A stretch of DNA of 64,000 nt from Akkermansiaceae bacterium (GCA_903837825.1 CAILVZ010000042.1:1-64000), one strand, 5' to 3'. Positions 44,301 through 53,403 are shown, counted from the first letter of the stretch. The notes: generated from the letters alone by a model not told the origin. A program made the numbers and translations.

Positions 44301-44672
44301 TCACGATTTCCAATTCAACGCGCCTTTCTTAAGGGCGTAAATGTAGGCGAAAACCAAGATCCCCGCAAACCCGGCCATGCTGGTGAGGGCGGTCGCCCCT
44401 TCGGTGGCCAAGTCACGGAATTGAACGGCCCATGGATACATGAAAACGACCTCGATGTCGAAAATCACAAACAACATCGCGACCAAATAAAACTTCACCG
44501 AGAACCGAGGGGCGCCCTCACCGATCGGCAACATGCCGCACTCGTAGGCGGTGTCTTTCATCGCAGTCCGCTTCGCCGAACGCCCAAAGACGATGCTCAA
44601 CGAGAGCGTCGAAACAGCAAAACCAAGAGCGATTAAGACTTGGAACAGGACGGGAAGGAAATCTTCTGGCAT
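44301..44672 (-). CDS. nuoA: NADH-quinone oxidoreductase subunit A
   Basis: A 123-residue membrane subunit of complex I with three spans. YECGMLPIGEGAPRFSVKFY and VIFDIEVVFMYPWAVQFRDL are the diagnostic NuoA motifs. Length is normal. No nuoB-N gene follows: the next gene downstream is a LamG-like secreted protein, so nuoA is separated from the rest of its complex here. A terminator upstream at 44725 isolates it from the preceding gene. Confidence 0.95.
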   Translation of the reverse strand: MPEDFLPVLFQVLIALGFAVSTLSLSIVFGRSAKRTAMKDTAYECGMLPIGEGAPRFSVKFYLVAMLFVIFDIEVVFMYPWAVQFRDLATEGATALTSMAGFAGILVFAYIYALKKGALNWKS

Positions 44673-44724
44673 AAAATCAGCGTGCTTACGCAGGGGTTGT
44701 AAGGGCGGAGCTGGAAAATGGGTA

Positions 44725-44756
44725 GAAAAAAATCCGCACCATTGCGGGTGCGGATT
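44725..44756 (-). terminator. Rho-independent terminator of the small helix-turn-helix-like gene
   Basis: A perfect 10-bp stem: AATCCGCACC (44731-44740) with GGTGCGGATT (44747-44756) and a six-base loop. On the minus strand it is followed by at least five further T residues. It lies 36 bp after the stop of the 44793-45116 gene and before nuoA. Confidence 0.88.
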
Positions 44757-44792
44757 TTCAGAAATGCGACAGGTTGTCAGTCGCGGGGAGCC

Positions 44793-45116
44793 TCAAGCGT
44801 CGTCTTGAGCCGCTGCGTCTTGAGCGGCAGCAAATGCGCTGGATGCTTCATGAACGCGGGAAGTTCCCTTGTATTCCTTGCCGATCTTCTCCACGAGGCC
44901 GCGGGTCACGAGGTTTTGCAGCTTTTCATAGGCACGGAGGCGGAGCATCTCTTCGCCACCACTCACCGCATTGCGAACCTTCAAATTCGCGAAAACTCGC
45001 TCAAATAAGTCATTGAAACCAAAAACCTTCTTCTCGGAAAGGACGGTGCAAAGCTCGTCGGTCACATGATCTGGAAGGCGGCGGGAGAATCGGGTGCGTT
45101 TCGTGGAAATTGCCAT
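44793..45116 (-). CDS. Small winged-helix-like basic protein
   Basis: A 107-residue protein beginning MAISTKRTRFSRRLPDHVTD. The centre (FNDLFERVFANLKVRNAVSG, LRAYEKLQNLVTRGLVEKIG, KEYKGT) reads like a winged-helix DNA-binding fold, and the tail is Ala/Asp-rich and disordered. I think it is conserved in Verrucomicrobia, but no function is known to me. The ATG at 45116 is chosen; an upstream extension to 45170 is hydrophobic and unlikely. It has its own strong terminator. Confidence 0.75.
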   Translation of the reverse strand: MAISTKRTRFSRRLPDHVTDELCTVLSEKKVFGFNDLFERVFANLKVRNAVSGGEEMLRLRAYEKLQNLVTRGLVEKIGKEYKGTSRVHEASSAFAAAQDAAAQDDA

Positions 45117-45324
45117 AACGAGATGACTATACACAGCCCCAAGATAAAAGCGAACTAAAAAAATCATCACTGATACCCCAATTTCACCTACGCATCAACA
45201 AATTATTGGCAGATTTTTTAAAAAATTTCCGCAAAATCCCTATCGATGACAGCTTGACAGACTGAAAATTTCGTCCAATCTCACCCCCCCGTCGCGTCGG
45301 TAACGTGGCTGGAACTTGATTCTC

Positions 45325-45594
45325 ATGAAAAAGGACCTTCATCCCAACTACAATCCGGTCGTCTTCGTTGACATGACCACCGGGAAGCGCTTCATCAGCC
45401 GCTCGACCAAGAGCTCCGAAAAAAAGGAAATGATCGATGGCGTTGAGCACAGCTTGATCTCGATCGGTATCACCTCAGACTCGCATCCGTTCTTCACTGG
45501 ACTTGCTCAGTTTGTGGACACCGAAGGCCGGATCGACAAATTCCAAAAGCGTTTCGGTGCCGTGCGCCGCGTGGGCAAGCCAAAGCTCGACTGA
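45325..45594 (+). CDS. rpmE2: 50S ribosomal protein L31, type B (zinc-free)
   Basis: An 89-residue ribosomal protein. MKKDLHPNYNPVVFVDMTTG, FISRSTKSSEK and SDSHPFFTGLAQFVDTEGRI are typical of the longer type B L31. It has no Cys at all, so it lacks the CxxC zinc site of type A. Such paralogs replace the zinc form when zinc is scarce, or are the only form. A second zinc-free ribosomal protein, L36 type B, lies at 56.1 kb. Confidence 0.96.
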   Translation: MKKDLHPNYNPVVFVDMTTGKRFISRSTKSSEKKEMIDGVEHSLISIGITSDSHPFFTGLAQFVDTEGRIDKFQKRFGAVRRVGKPKLD

Positions 45595-45614
45595 GCCGGC
45601 CAGCCCGTTGGGAA

Positions 45615-47516
45615 TCACGCCGCTTCGGCAATCGCAAGGACCTCCGCAAACGGGAGGTCTGCGAGCATGCCGAACGCGGAGTTTCTTGTCAGCCTCGCAC
45701 GAGTCGCTGCGGGGCTCGCCATGCCACAAAGAAAACGGGCCAGTTGACGCGGTGTCGCTAAGGCGGCGTGTCGCTCGTCGGTTAGAACCCGGACCAAGGC
45801 GATTTCTTCGTCCGAGACCCGGCGGACTTTGGGACGTTTGATCGATTTGGCGGGAACACCCCGGCAACGGTCACAGTGTCCGCATGGGGCATCGAGCGTC
45901 TCGCCAAAGTGCTTGGTGAGATAGCCCGTCAGGCAACCACGGTGCGCCGAAAGCCCGACGACCTGACTGAGACGCGCGAGGTCAGCGTGCTCACGGGCCT
46001 GGAATTTCTCCACGAGTTGCGCAACGAGTAGGTTAAGGTCGCCTGGGTCTTTTTTCTGCCGGTAGCATTGCCGAACCCCTGAAACACTCAGAATCGCGTC
46101 GCCTGCGGCTTGCAGGTGGTTGATGGCCGCAACGATTTTTTCCCTCGGCTGCTTGAGATCGGCCGCAAGCGAGGATGGGTCGAGATGGAGCCACCAGCGC
46201 TTGAGCTCGCCCGACTCGAGGATTTTACGAACCAACTTTTGTTCGGCGGGCAGGCGACCTGCTAGAATTTTTTCCTGAGGCTGGAGGAGTTTCACGCGAT
46301 ACGTCGCGTAGAAGGACCCGGTGGCTTCGATGATGCCCTCGATCTCCAAATAGGTGATGATCGTGGAGATCACGTTGCTGCGGATGTCACAGACAGTGGA
46401 AAGCTCGTAAGGAGAAACGTCAAACACAGGCCCGAGGCGGAGCAGGCGCTGGATAAGATTTCCGAGGGCCTGGGTCGATGGGGCGTCGGCATGGATGAAA
46501 TTTTCGAGCACGTTGAGGTCGTCGCCGCAGGCAAGCATCTCGCAAAGTGCCGGTTGATCATCGCGGCCCGCCCGGCCAATTTCTTGGGTGTGGTTTTCGA
46601 GACTCTTCGGCAAGTTGTAGTGGAAGACCGCACGGATGTTGGATTTGTCGATCCCCATGCCGAAGGCGATCGTTGCTACGATGATGCGAGCCTCACCTGT
46701 CATGAAGGCATTCTGGGCATCGGCCCGGAAATCCGCTGGCAGGCCGGCGTGATAAGCCCGCGCGGGCAGCCCGCTGCGAGCCAGAAAAGTCGCAACCTCC
46801 TCGGCGGTTTCCTGCCGAGTCACGTAAACCACCACCGAACCATCCACGGCATTGATCTTGTCGAGGAGAAGGCCCTTCCGCTCGACCGCTGTGCAGGGTG
46901 TCACGCGGAGGTCCAGATTCGGCCGATGAAAACTCAGCTGCACGTGGTCATCCGCAGCAATACGAAACGACTTGCGGATTTCGCGCGCGACCTTGGGCGT
47001 GGCGGTCGCGGTGAGCGCGAGCACACGCGGAACCTTCAATCGCCGGCAAATCTTTGCCAGCATCAGGTAGTCGGGCCGGAAATTGTGTCCCCATTCCGAG
47101 ATACAATGCGCCTCATCGATCGCGACGAGTTGGATCGGCAGTTTTTTCAGCCGCTGGCGAAACACCTCGTTCGCAAATCGCTCCGGGGCGACATAAAGCA
47201 GCTTGAGCGTGCCCGCCTCAAGCCGCTCATAAACCTCTCGGAGCGCATCCGCATCAAGCGTCGAATCCAGCCGCGCTGCGGGAATGCCCTTGGCATTCAG
47301 AGCGTCGACTTGGTCACGCATCAATGCGATGAGCGGAGATACCACCAAGGTCAGGCCATCTAACAGAATTGCTGGAAGTTGGTAGCAAAGCGATTTCCCT
47401 CCGCCGGTAGGAAAAATCGCCAACGCCGAGCGGCCATCTAACAGCGCGGTGATGACCGCTTCTTGGCCACCGCGAAACGCATCGAAGCCGAAATGAGTGC
47501 GGAGAGTGGCAAGCAC
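45615..47516 (-). CDS. recQ: ATP-dependent DNA helicase RecQ
   Basis: A 633-residue superfamily 2 helicase. The P-loop is PTGGGKS (Lys41), the DEAH box is at 134-137 followed by the RecQ-specific aromatic loop CISEWGHNFRPDY, and motif VI is in QEIGRAGRDD. A zinc-binding RQC region (GCLTGYLTKHFGETLDAPCG and HCDRC) and a C-terminal segment of about 90 residues follow. That last part does not look like a standard HRDC domain. It probably unwinds recombination intermediates. It ends 20 bp from the convergent L31 gene. Confidence 0.93.
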   Translation of the reverse strand: MLATLRTHFGFDAFRGGQEAVITALLDGRSALAIFPTGGGKSLCYQLPAILLDGLTLVVSPLIALMRDQVDALNAKGIPAARLDSTLDADALREVYERLEAGTLKLLYVAPERFANEVFRQRLKKLPIQLVAIDEAHCISEWGHNFRPDYLMLAKICRRLKVPRVLALTATATPKVAREIRKSFRIAADDHVQLSFHRPNLDLRVTPCTAVERKGLLLDKINAVDGSVVVYVTRQETAEEVATFLARSGLPARAYHAGLPADFRADAQNAFMTGEARIIVATIAFGMGIDKSNIRAVFHYNLPKSLENHTQEIGRAGRDDQPALCEMLACGDDLNVLENFIHADAPSTQALGNLIQRLLRLGPVFDVSPYELSTVCDIRSNVISTIITYLEIEGIIEATGSFYATYRVKLLQPQEKILAGRLPAEQKLVRKILESGELKRWWLHLDPSSLAADLKQPREKIVAAINHLQAAGDAILSVSGVRQCYRQKKDPGDLNLLVAQLVEKFQAREHADLARLSQVVGLSAHRGCLTGYLTKHFGETLDAPCGHCDRCRGVPAKSIKRPKVRRVSDEEIALVRVLTDERHAALATPRQLARFLCGMASPAATRARLTRNSAFGMLADLPFAEVLAIAEAA

Positions 47517-47635
47517 GGGTGAAGCTTGTCATCCACCACGCCCGAGGCAAGGGCGAAGCAACCGCATCGTGCCGTCAACCAATTGAGCGACGATTGGATT
47601 GGATCAATGCCCAACGAACGGCTATGATGATACCC

Positions 47636-48646
47636 ATGACAGACATTTTCCACGGATGGGCCGCCACGGGTGCCGGACAAGCGCTCAAAGCGATCGAGTT
47701 CAACCCAGGCGAAATGCTCGCCGATCAAGTCCAACTGAAGGTCGAATCCTGCGGGATTTGTCACTCGGATCTTTCGATGCTCGACAACGATTGGGGGCAA
47801 TCGACGTTCCCTCTGGTGCCTGGCCATGAGGTGATTGGCACGATCGAGAAAATCGGCACTCACACGAAAGGGCTCGTCGTGGGCGACCGCGTCGGGCTGG
47901 GTTGGTTTGCGGGGAGCTGTCTCTCATGCCAACCATGCCTCTCGGGCAAGCACCAACTTTGCTCCAGCGCCGAGCAGACGATCGTCGGCCGTCACGGTGG
48001 CTTTGCCGACCGCGTTCGCGCGAATTGGGAATGGGCGATCAAGCTCCCCCAGGCGCTCGATCCCGCCAGCGCAGGCCCGCTGTTTTGTGGCGGCATCACG
48101 GTTTTCGCGCCGATCATCGACTGCGGCGTGAAACCGACCCACCGCGTGGGCGTCATCGGGATCGGCGGACTGGGGCATCTTGCGCTCCAATTTTTGAACA
48201 AATGGGGCTGCGAAGTCACGGCCTTCACCTCGAGTGAATCGAAGGCCGAAGACGCACGCATGCTGGGTGCCCATCACGTGGTCGGGACTCGCGACAAGGC
48301 TGCGCTCGCAAAACTCGCAGGAAGCTTCGACTTTATCCTGGTCACCGCCAACGTCGCGCTCGACTGGGACGCTTACCTCGCGGCGCTCGCACCGGATGGC
48401 CGACTCCATTTTGTCGGCGCGGTGTTAGAACCCGTGCCCGTCGCGGCATTCTCACTGATCGGTGGACGAAAATCGATCTCGGGCTCGCCCCTCGGTTCGC
48501 CCGCGACGATCGCGACGATGCTCGAATTCTGCGCACGCCACCAGATCGCGCCAGTCACCGAATCCTTCGCCATGCACGATGTGAATGCCGCACTCGACCA
48601 CTTGCGCGCAGGCAAGGCACGCCACCGGATTGTCCTAAAAAACTAG
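47636..48646 (+). CDS. ahr: Zinc-dependent aldehyde reductase, Ahr/YjgB-like
   Basis: A 336-residue medium-chain dehydrogenase. The catalytic zinc site has CGICHSDLSML (Cys39, His43) and GHEVIG (His64, Glu65). The structural zinc uses Cys95, Cys98, Cys101 and Cys109. GVIGIGGLGHLALQF binds NADPH. Long stretches match E. coli Ahr (YjgB), which reduces a broad range of aldehydes. Other in-frame starts lie at 47519 and 47624; the ATG at 47636 (MTDIFHGWAA) matches the family best. It is divergent from recQ. Confidence 0.88.
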   Translation: MTDIFHGWAATGAGQALKAIEFNPGEMLADQVQLKVESCGICHSDLSMLDNDWGQSTFPLVPGHEVIGTIEKIGTHTKGLVVGDRVGLGWFAGSCLSCQPCLSGKHQLCSSAEQTIVGRHGGFADRVRANWEWAIKLPQALDPASAGPLFCGGITVFAPIIDCGVKPTHRVGVIGIGGLGHLALQFLNKWGCEVTAFTSSESKAEDARMLGAHHVVGTRDKAALAKLAGSFDFILVTANVALDWDAYLAALAPDGRLHFVGAVLEPVPVAAFSLIGGRKSISGSPLGSPATIATMLEFCARHQIAPVTESFAMHDVNAALDHLRAGKARHRIVLKN

Positions 48647-48671
48647 GAAATTCAGAGGCGGCGCGTACATT

Positions 48672-49025
48672 CTAACCGATCGCTTTTTTCCAGACGTCGG
48701 GTTTGAAACCATTGAGGGTGACCCCATCGCCCATGAGAAACGGACGCTTCACCAAGTTGCCGTTTTGGGAGAGTAGCACCAAAACTTCGGCTTCTGACAT
48801 ACTGGGCAACTTGTCCTTCAAGCCCAGTGCGCGGTAGTCATTGCCAGAAGTGTTGATGAGCCGCTTCAACTCGCCGCCAGAAGCGTCCAAGGCAACTCGA
48901 AGCTCGTCTACCGTGGGCGGCGTCTCGCGAATCGCACGAATCTCGTGCTTGATGCCCTGTGCATCCAACCACTTGAGCGCGTCACGGCAGGTGCTGCATT
49001 TTTGATAAACGTAAACGATCTTCAT
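48672..49025 (-). CDS. ArsC/Spx-family reductase
   Basis: A 117-residue thioredoxin-fold protein starting KIVYVYQKCSTCRDALKWLD, with the CxxC pair Cys10/Cys13. RLINTSGNDYRALGL and VKRPFLMGDGVTLNGF are the remaining family motifs. The CSTC form is shared by Spx-like regulators and ArsC-like reductases. With both Cys present, redox activity is likely. No arsenic genes flank it, so an arsenate role is not supported here. Confidence 0.85.
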   Translation of the reverse strand: MKIVYVYQKCSTCRDALKWLDAQGIKHEIRAIRETPPTVDELRVALDASGGELKRLINTSGNDYRALGLKDKLPSMSEAEVLVLLSQNGNLVKRPFLMGDGVTLNGFKPDVWKKAIG

Positions 49026-49149
49026 GGGCACCAGCATGCTTGATCGCCGACGACGCGCAAGGCTGCGATTTCTCGCTGATTCCGCCTCCTTGCGGCGGGA
49101 CACTCCTTCGCGCTCGACTCCATGGCCGATGTTGCCTCACATTTCGTGC

Positions 49150-49752
49150 ATGAAACCTCGTTTTTCGCCACCGCATGGCGCGCAGAACAAGCAAGCACGC
49201 GAGAACCGTCACGTCCAAGCCGTGGAGACGATCACCCCAGCGCTGGATGAAGACGACCTCATGGCGATTGTTGCGCAGCAAGCGGTGCCCTTCGTGCTGA
49301 TCTTGGACTGCGTGCAAGATCCGCACAACCTCGGCGCCATTTTACGCTCGGCAGATGCTGCTGGAGTTCACGCCGTGGTCGCTCCCAAGGACAAAGCGGT
49401 GGGCATCACCGAAACCGTGCGCCGAATCTCGGTGGGCGCTGCCGACTACGTTCCATTCGCCCAAGTGACGAATCTCGCTCGAACCATGGAGAAGCTCAAG
49501 GCCGCTGGATTGTGGATTGTCGGCACCTCAGATCACGCGACGTCGAAGTCGATTTACGATCTCGATCTCCGAGGCCCACTTGCCTTGGTCTTGGGTGCCG
49601 AGGAAAAAGGCATGCGCCGCCTAACGGAAGAAAATTGTGACTTTCTCGCCGCCATTCCGATGGCCGGTAAAGTTGAGTGCCTAAACGTCTCAGTCGCCAC
49701 CGGTGTCTGTTTATTTGAGGCGGTGCGTCAACGCCGAATCCCCAGTGAATGA
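49150..49752 (+). CDS. SpoU-type 2'-O-methyltransferase (RlmB/TrmH-like)
   Basis: A 200-residue SPOUT RNA ribose methyltransferase. Motif 1 is LDCVQDPHNLGAILRSADAA, motif 2 is LVLGAEEKGM and motif 3 is IPMAGKVECLNVSVATGV. The N-terminus has only about 45 extra residues, too short for the RlmB substrate-binding domain, so target choice may differ. The ATG at 49150 is used; a longer frame starts at 49024. It probably modifies 23S rRNA or tRNA. Its end overlaps the start of the phosphoesterase gene. Confidence 0.88.
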   Translation: MKPRFSPPHGAQNKQARENRHVQAVETITPALDEDDLMAIVAQQAVPFVLILDCVQDPHNLGAILRSADAAGVHAVVAPKDKAVGITETVRRISVGAADYVPFAQVTNLARTMEKLKAAGLWIVGTSDHATSKSIYDLDLRGPLALVLGAEEKGMRRLTEENCDFLAAIPMAGKVECLNVSVATGVCLFEAVRQRRIPSE

Positions 49753-50545
49753 ACCCGTTCGAGTCTTGTCCGACCTGCATCTCGGACACAAGGTCTCGCG
49801 GATCGGAAACGTTTCCGCACTGCGCCCGCTGATCGCGGGAGCTAGGACGATCATCTTCAATGGCGACGTCTGGCAGGAACTCGCACTTCCATTTTTCGAA
49901 CGCTCGTCCGAGATGCTCGCGGATCTGAAGGCGCTTTGTCACGACGAGGGCGCAGAAGCGGTTTTTCTGGCAGGAAATCATGACCCTGGCTGGCCAGGCC
50001 TTGGCTGGGTCGAGCTGGCCGAGGGCCGCATCGTCATCACCCACGGCGACGCTTTGTTTTTTGATGGCTCTCCTTGGAAACGTGAAGTCCTGATCCGGAG
50101 TGGCCATGTCATGGATCTCTGGAAACAACACCCGCGCGCGCACCACGATGTCGAAGAGCGGCTACGCCTCGCCCGCACGATCGCCCGCGAGCTTTGTTCG
50201 GTCGAGCACCCGACGGGCCGAAGACTGGTCGAACGAGCATGGGATGCCATCATGCCGCCGCAGCGAGCTTTTAAGATGTTAGAAAGCTGGTTGACCCAAG
50301 GCTCCAAGGGCGCGGAATTTTGCGAACGTTATTTTCCAACGGCGGAAGTGCTCATCGTCGGCCACTTCCACCATGCCGGAACTTGGCTCCGCAAGGGCCG
50401 CCGCATCATCAACACCGGTTCCTTTGTCACTCCAGGGCGCGCCCACTGGATCGAATGGAACAACGGATGGCTGCATCGCGGCCTCATCGATGAGTCGTCA
50501 AACGTCTATCGCAAGGGCACCACCCTCGATGTCTGGCGGTTTTGA
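49745..50545 (+). CDS. Metallophosphoesterase
   Basis: A 266-residue calcineurin-like phosphoesterase. SDLHLGH (metal ligands Asp and His), IIFNGDVWQE, FLAGNHDPGW, VITHGDAL and VGHFHHAG cover the five family motifs. I chose the GTG at 49745, overlapping the methyltransferase stop by eight bases, because the conserved region starts soon after; a GTG at 49703 is the alternative. LpxH-like and nuclease-like enzymes share these motifs, so the substrate is open. A tRNA gene follows on the other strand. Confidence 0.85.
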   Translation: MNEPVRVLSDLHLGHKVSRIGNVSALRPLIAGARTIIFNGDVWQELALPFFERSSEMLADLKALCHDEGAEAVFLAGNHDPGWPGLGWVELAEGRIVITHGDALFFDGSPWKREVLIRSGHVMDLWKQHPRAHHDVEERLRLARTIARELCSVEHPTGRRLVERAWDAIMPPQRAFKMLESWLTQGSKGAEFCERYFPTAEVLIVGHFHHAGTWLRKGRRIINTGSFVTPGRAHWIEWNNGWLHRGLIDESSNVYRKGTTLDVWRF

Positions 50546-50649
50546 CGGATGATGGGTGGGATCGCCTCTTCCCAAGGTGAGTTCGGGGATGGTTAGGATC
50601 AGAGATCCGTTCAGACTTCCAAACAGGACGGTCACCTGCGGAAAAAAGG

Positions 50650-50724
50650 TGGTACACGAGGACGGGATCGAACCGCCGACCAATCCGGTGTAAGCGGACC
50701 GCTCTACCGCTGAGCTACTCGTGC
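50650..50724 (-). tRNA. tRNA-Val (UAC)
   Basis: A complete cloverleaf of 75 nt including an encoded 3' CCA. Acceptor GCACGAG with CTCGTGT, D arm GCTC/GAGC, anticodon stem GTCCG/CGGAT with loop CTTACAC (anticodon TAC, Val), and T arm GGCGG/CCGTC with loop TTCGATC. The first acceptor pair would be G1-U72, a wobble pair rather than G-C. The tRNA lies between the phosphoesterase gene and the broken PEP-CTERM gene. Confidence 0.95.
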
Positions 50725-50875
50725 TGGTGCGGGGACGGAAACCTGCAGGAAGAATTCGAGAAGATCAAGCCCTGAGTGTTGGATGCTAGCGCATCATCAC
50801 ATTTTGCCTGGGATTTTGGATAGCTGTGATCCGCTCGGGCCCGGGATGAATGCGACTCAAAAAACGGGATACACT

Positions 50876-51613
50876 TTACGCGGACTTCCTTCTCCACATC
50901 GTCAGCATCCCGATGGCTCCCATCCCGAAGAGAGCGTAGGTGGAGGGTTCAGGGATTGCGTTGCTGAATGTAGCCGACATGATGTTGTAACTGCCGATGT
51001 TTCTACCCCCGTAATTCCCAGCTTGAGTGAACCAAGACGAGCCGAATGTACTTGAGTAGGAGGGAGTCCAACTCCAGATCGCCTGACCGCTACCGTTAGA
51101 AAGCGAAGTATTTGTCCACTGAAGGCGTAAGTCAAAATTCCCACTCGTGTTGTTGTATGCCACACTCGTCGGATCCGTAGTCGTATAAATGACAGCGTAC
51201 GTCGTTCCAGAATTCAGGCTCACGGCACCCGCATTGATCTCCAATAAGGTGGGGGTGTTTGGCTGAATGGTTTCAACGTAGTTCTGCGAAAACAGCGGCG
51301 AACCGATGGTTTTTCCATTCGTGTCGTCCCACTGATAGATCGATCCCTGGTAAGCAAATGTTTGAGATCCCCAGTTGTATTTGAAATAGAGACCAATGGA
51401 ATTTAGAACATTATCCCCGTTAGATGGTGCTTGAAACACAGATCCTATCGTAAGGGTACTGCCTCTACCCCATCCGTCTTGCTACCAACTGCTTGCGCCG
51501 GTATTCGTCAGCACGGTAGAAGCATTCGCGGATCCTGCCAAGAAGGTGAGCCCTGTAGCGACGCCAAGAGCGAGAATGGTTTTTTGAAAAATCGGGCGAT
51601 GACTCGTGATCAT
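50876..51613 (-). pseudogene. PEP-CTERM secreted protein interrupted by TAG
   Basis: A frame of 245 codons with a clear signal peptide at the start (ILALGVATGLTFLAGSANA) and a PEP-CTERM sorting signal at the end (IPEPSTYALFGMGAIGMLTM plus WRRKSA). A single TAG at 51482-51484 interrupts it after TNTGASSW. The frame after it (QDGWGRGSTLTIGSVFQAPS) is continuous and of the same character. The body is a beta-rich, Asn/Ser/Thr-rich passenger. With TAG read as stop only 43 residues would be made, so this is probably a recent pseudogene. Readthrough is the alternative. The exosortase is not in the window. Confidence 0.72.
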
Positions 51614-51936
51614 AGGGAGTGCTCTTTCCATGACTGGCTTACAGAAATTCCTAATGGGTACAGAAACTTTTTTGAATCGGAGAAGGCTGACGACAAGAAA
51701 AATGTGACGCATCGGACAAATTTGGGAGCTAAAAGCTTATTTGGAGGGCTTTGAAACGCATCGGCTCGCATGCCTTCGTCCCGCTCGGCTCCCCCTCGTA
51801 AAGGCGCGATCGACGGACAACCCGAAATTCTCAACCTAGACCCCCTCGGTCCCGTTCAATTTTGAACCCTCTCGTGAAAGCCCGTGGTGTTGCAGGCTTG
51901 CGGAGGGGGCGGGGTGATGGTTGAATTCGAAGACGA
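51614..51936. other. Intergenic region, no gene seen
   Basis: About 320 bp between the broken PEP-CTERM gene and the next plus-strand gene. Minus-strand frames exist but lack coding character. The part near 51640-51740 is A-rich on the plus strand and could hold the promoter of the PEP-CTERM gene. No hairpin terminator or repeat was recognised. Confidence 0.3.
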
Positions 51937-52401
51937 ATGCATCTGCGCTTCACCGAACAGGAACTCGCCACGTTGGTGGAAATGGTTAGCCTCGCCGCCA
52001 ATGTTGCGTCGTGGAACCAGAAGGAGTCTGCGAACGAGCAGGTTGCGGCATTTGAGAACTTGGAGAGCAAGATTTTAGAAAAAGCTGGGCACTCGGGGAT
52101 GGCGGATTGGATCGAGTTCGACGAGGAGACCCAGCGGTTCCGGGTGAGGGCGGAGAAGGAAGAACGTCTGTTCTATCACGAGTGCTACGAGGAATTTCGC
52201 AACGAGAGTTTCTGGGATGAATTGGCAGTTCGCTTAGCCGACCGTGACCTCGCGCGGGCGATCGGCTTCAAAGAGTGGGAAAAACTCAGCGAGGAGGACC
52301 GCCGAGCCCGCACGGTGGCTTGGGAAAAACGCTACTGGGAGGAATTCACCAAGCGCGGGATTGAACGCGTGGTCGTCATGACCCCGCCGCAGGAAGGTTG
52401 A
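51937..52401 (+). CDS. Acidic helical protein, unknown
   Basis: A 154-residue soluble protein, strongly acidic and mostly helical. It starts MHLRFTEQELATLVEMVSLA and contains FDEETQRFRVRAEKEERLFY and WEKLSEEDRRARTVAWEKRY. I do not recognise a family. It stands alone, convergent with accD. An enzymatic role is not suggested by any motif. Confidence 0.68.
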   Translation: MHLRFTEQELATLVEMVSLAANVASWNQKESANEQVAAFENLESKILEKAGHSGMADWIEFDEETQRFRVRAEKEERLFYHECYEEFRNESFWDELAVRLADRDLARAIGFKEWEKLSEEDRRARTVAWEKRYWEEFTKRGIERVVVMTPPQEG

Positions 52402-52429
52402 GCGGAATCGTGCAGCGCACGGTGCCAAG

Positions 52430-53260
52430 TCACTTCGGCATCATGAACCCGAGAAGCGTGCCCAGCTGCTCACGCATTTTTGCACGCGGGACGATCGCAT
52501 CGACCAATCCGTGGGCGAGCATGAACTCAGCGGTTTGAAATCCGGGCGGCAGGTTCTGGTGAGTGGTTTCCTTGACCACACGAGGTCCAGCGAAGCCGAT
52601 CATGCACTTGGGCTCGGCCAGGTTGATGTCGCCGATGGTGGCAAACGACGCAGTGACACCGCCGGTGGTGGGGTGGGTCATCAGCGAAATGTATGGCAGC
52701 TTGGCCTCTGAGAGTCGAGCGAGAGCGCCGCAGGTTTTGGCCATTTGCATGAGCGAAAGCATGCCCTCCTGCATCCGTGCACCCGATGAGGCGGAAACGA
52801 TGATGACCCCACGCTTTTCAGCGATCGCGGTCTCGATGGCGCGCGTGATTTTTTCACCCACCACCGAGCCCATGGAGCCGGCAAAGAACTTGAAATCCAT
52901 CACCGCGATCATCGCGCGATGGCCATGGATCGAGAGGCGACCAGAGACCACTGCGTCGTTCAACCCAGTTTTTTCGCGGAGCGCTGCGGCTTTCTCGACA
53001 TAACCGGAGAAACCAAGCGGATTGGCGGAAATGAGATCCGCGTTGGTTTCCTCAAACGAATCGGGGTCGGCCAACATTTCAATGCGCTCGCGGGAATCGA
53101 TCAGGAAATGATGCCCGCACTGTTGGCAGACGTGGAGGTTTTGCTTGAGCTCAAAGACGTGGACCAGCGCGTCGCAATCCGTGCATTTGACCCACAAGCC
53201 TTCTGGCATGTCGTCACGGCGATCATGGCTGCGCAGCCGAGGTTTGTTGAAGATGCCCAT
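52430..53260 (-). CDS. accD: Acetyl-CoA carboxylase carboxyltransferase subunit beta
   Basis: A 276-residue AccD. The zinc ribbon is complete (Cys26, Cys29, Cys45, Cys48). The crotonase-like carboxyltransferase core has FKFFAGSMGSVVGEKITRAI, SASSGARMQEGMLSLMQMAK and TTGGVTASFATIGD. It makes malonyl-CoA with AccA for fatty-acid synthesis. The ATG at 53260 (MGIFNKPRLR) is preferred to a longer frame from 53374. accA is not adjacent, as is common. Confidence 0.96.
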   Translation of the reverse strand: MGIFNKPRLRSHDRRDDMPEGLWVKCTDCDALVHVFELKQNLHVCQQCGHHFLIDSRERIEMLADPDSFEETNADLISANPLGFSGYVEKAAALREKTGLNDAVVSGRLSIHGHRAMIAVMDFKFFAGSMGSVVGEKITRAIETAIAEKRGVIIVSASSGARMQEGMLSLMQMAKTCGALARLSEAKLPYISLMTHPTTGGVTASFATIGDINLAEPKCMIGFAGPRVVKETTHQNLPPGFQTAEFMLAHGLVDAIVPRAKMREQLGTLLGFMMPK

Positions 53261-53403
53261 GGAATAGGAAAGTTTCGGTGTTGGATGCGTCTGCTGGAGC
53301 AGGCCTTGCTTGGGGCGAAGGCTAGCGGCCAGATTGGATCCCGACAACCCCCTTTTGACGAGATCGGTGGGCAATCTGCAAGTGGCCCCGCGAGAGGCTG
53401 ATT

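Noticed and set aside
46491-47363. A 290-codon plus-strand frame
   Set aside because: It lies wholly opposite the RecQ gene, which has all helicase motifs; the antisense protein has no domain character.
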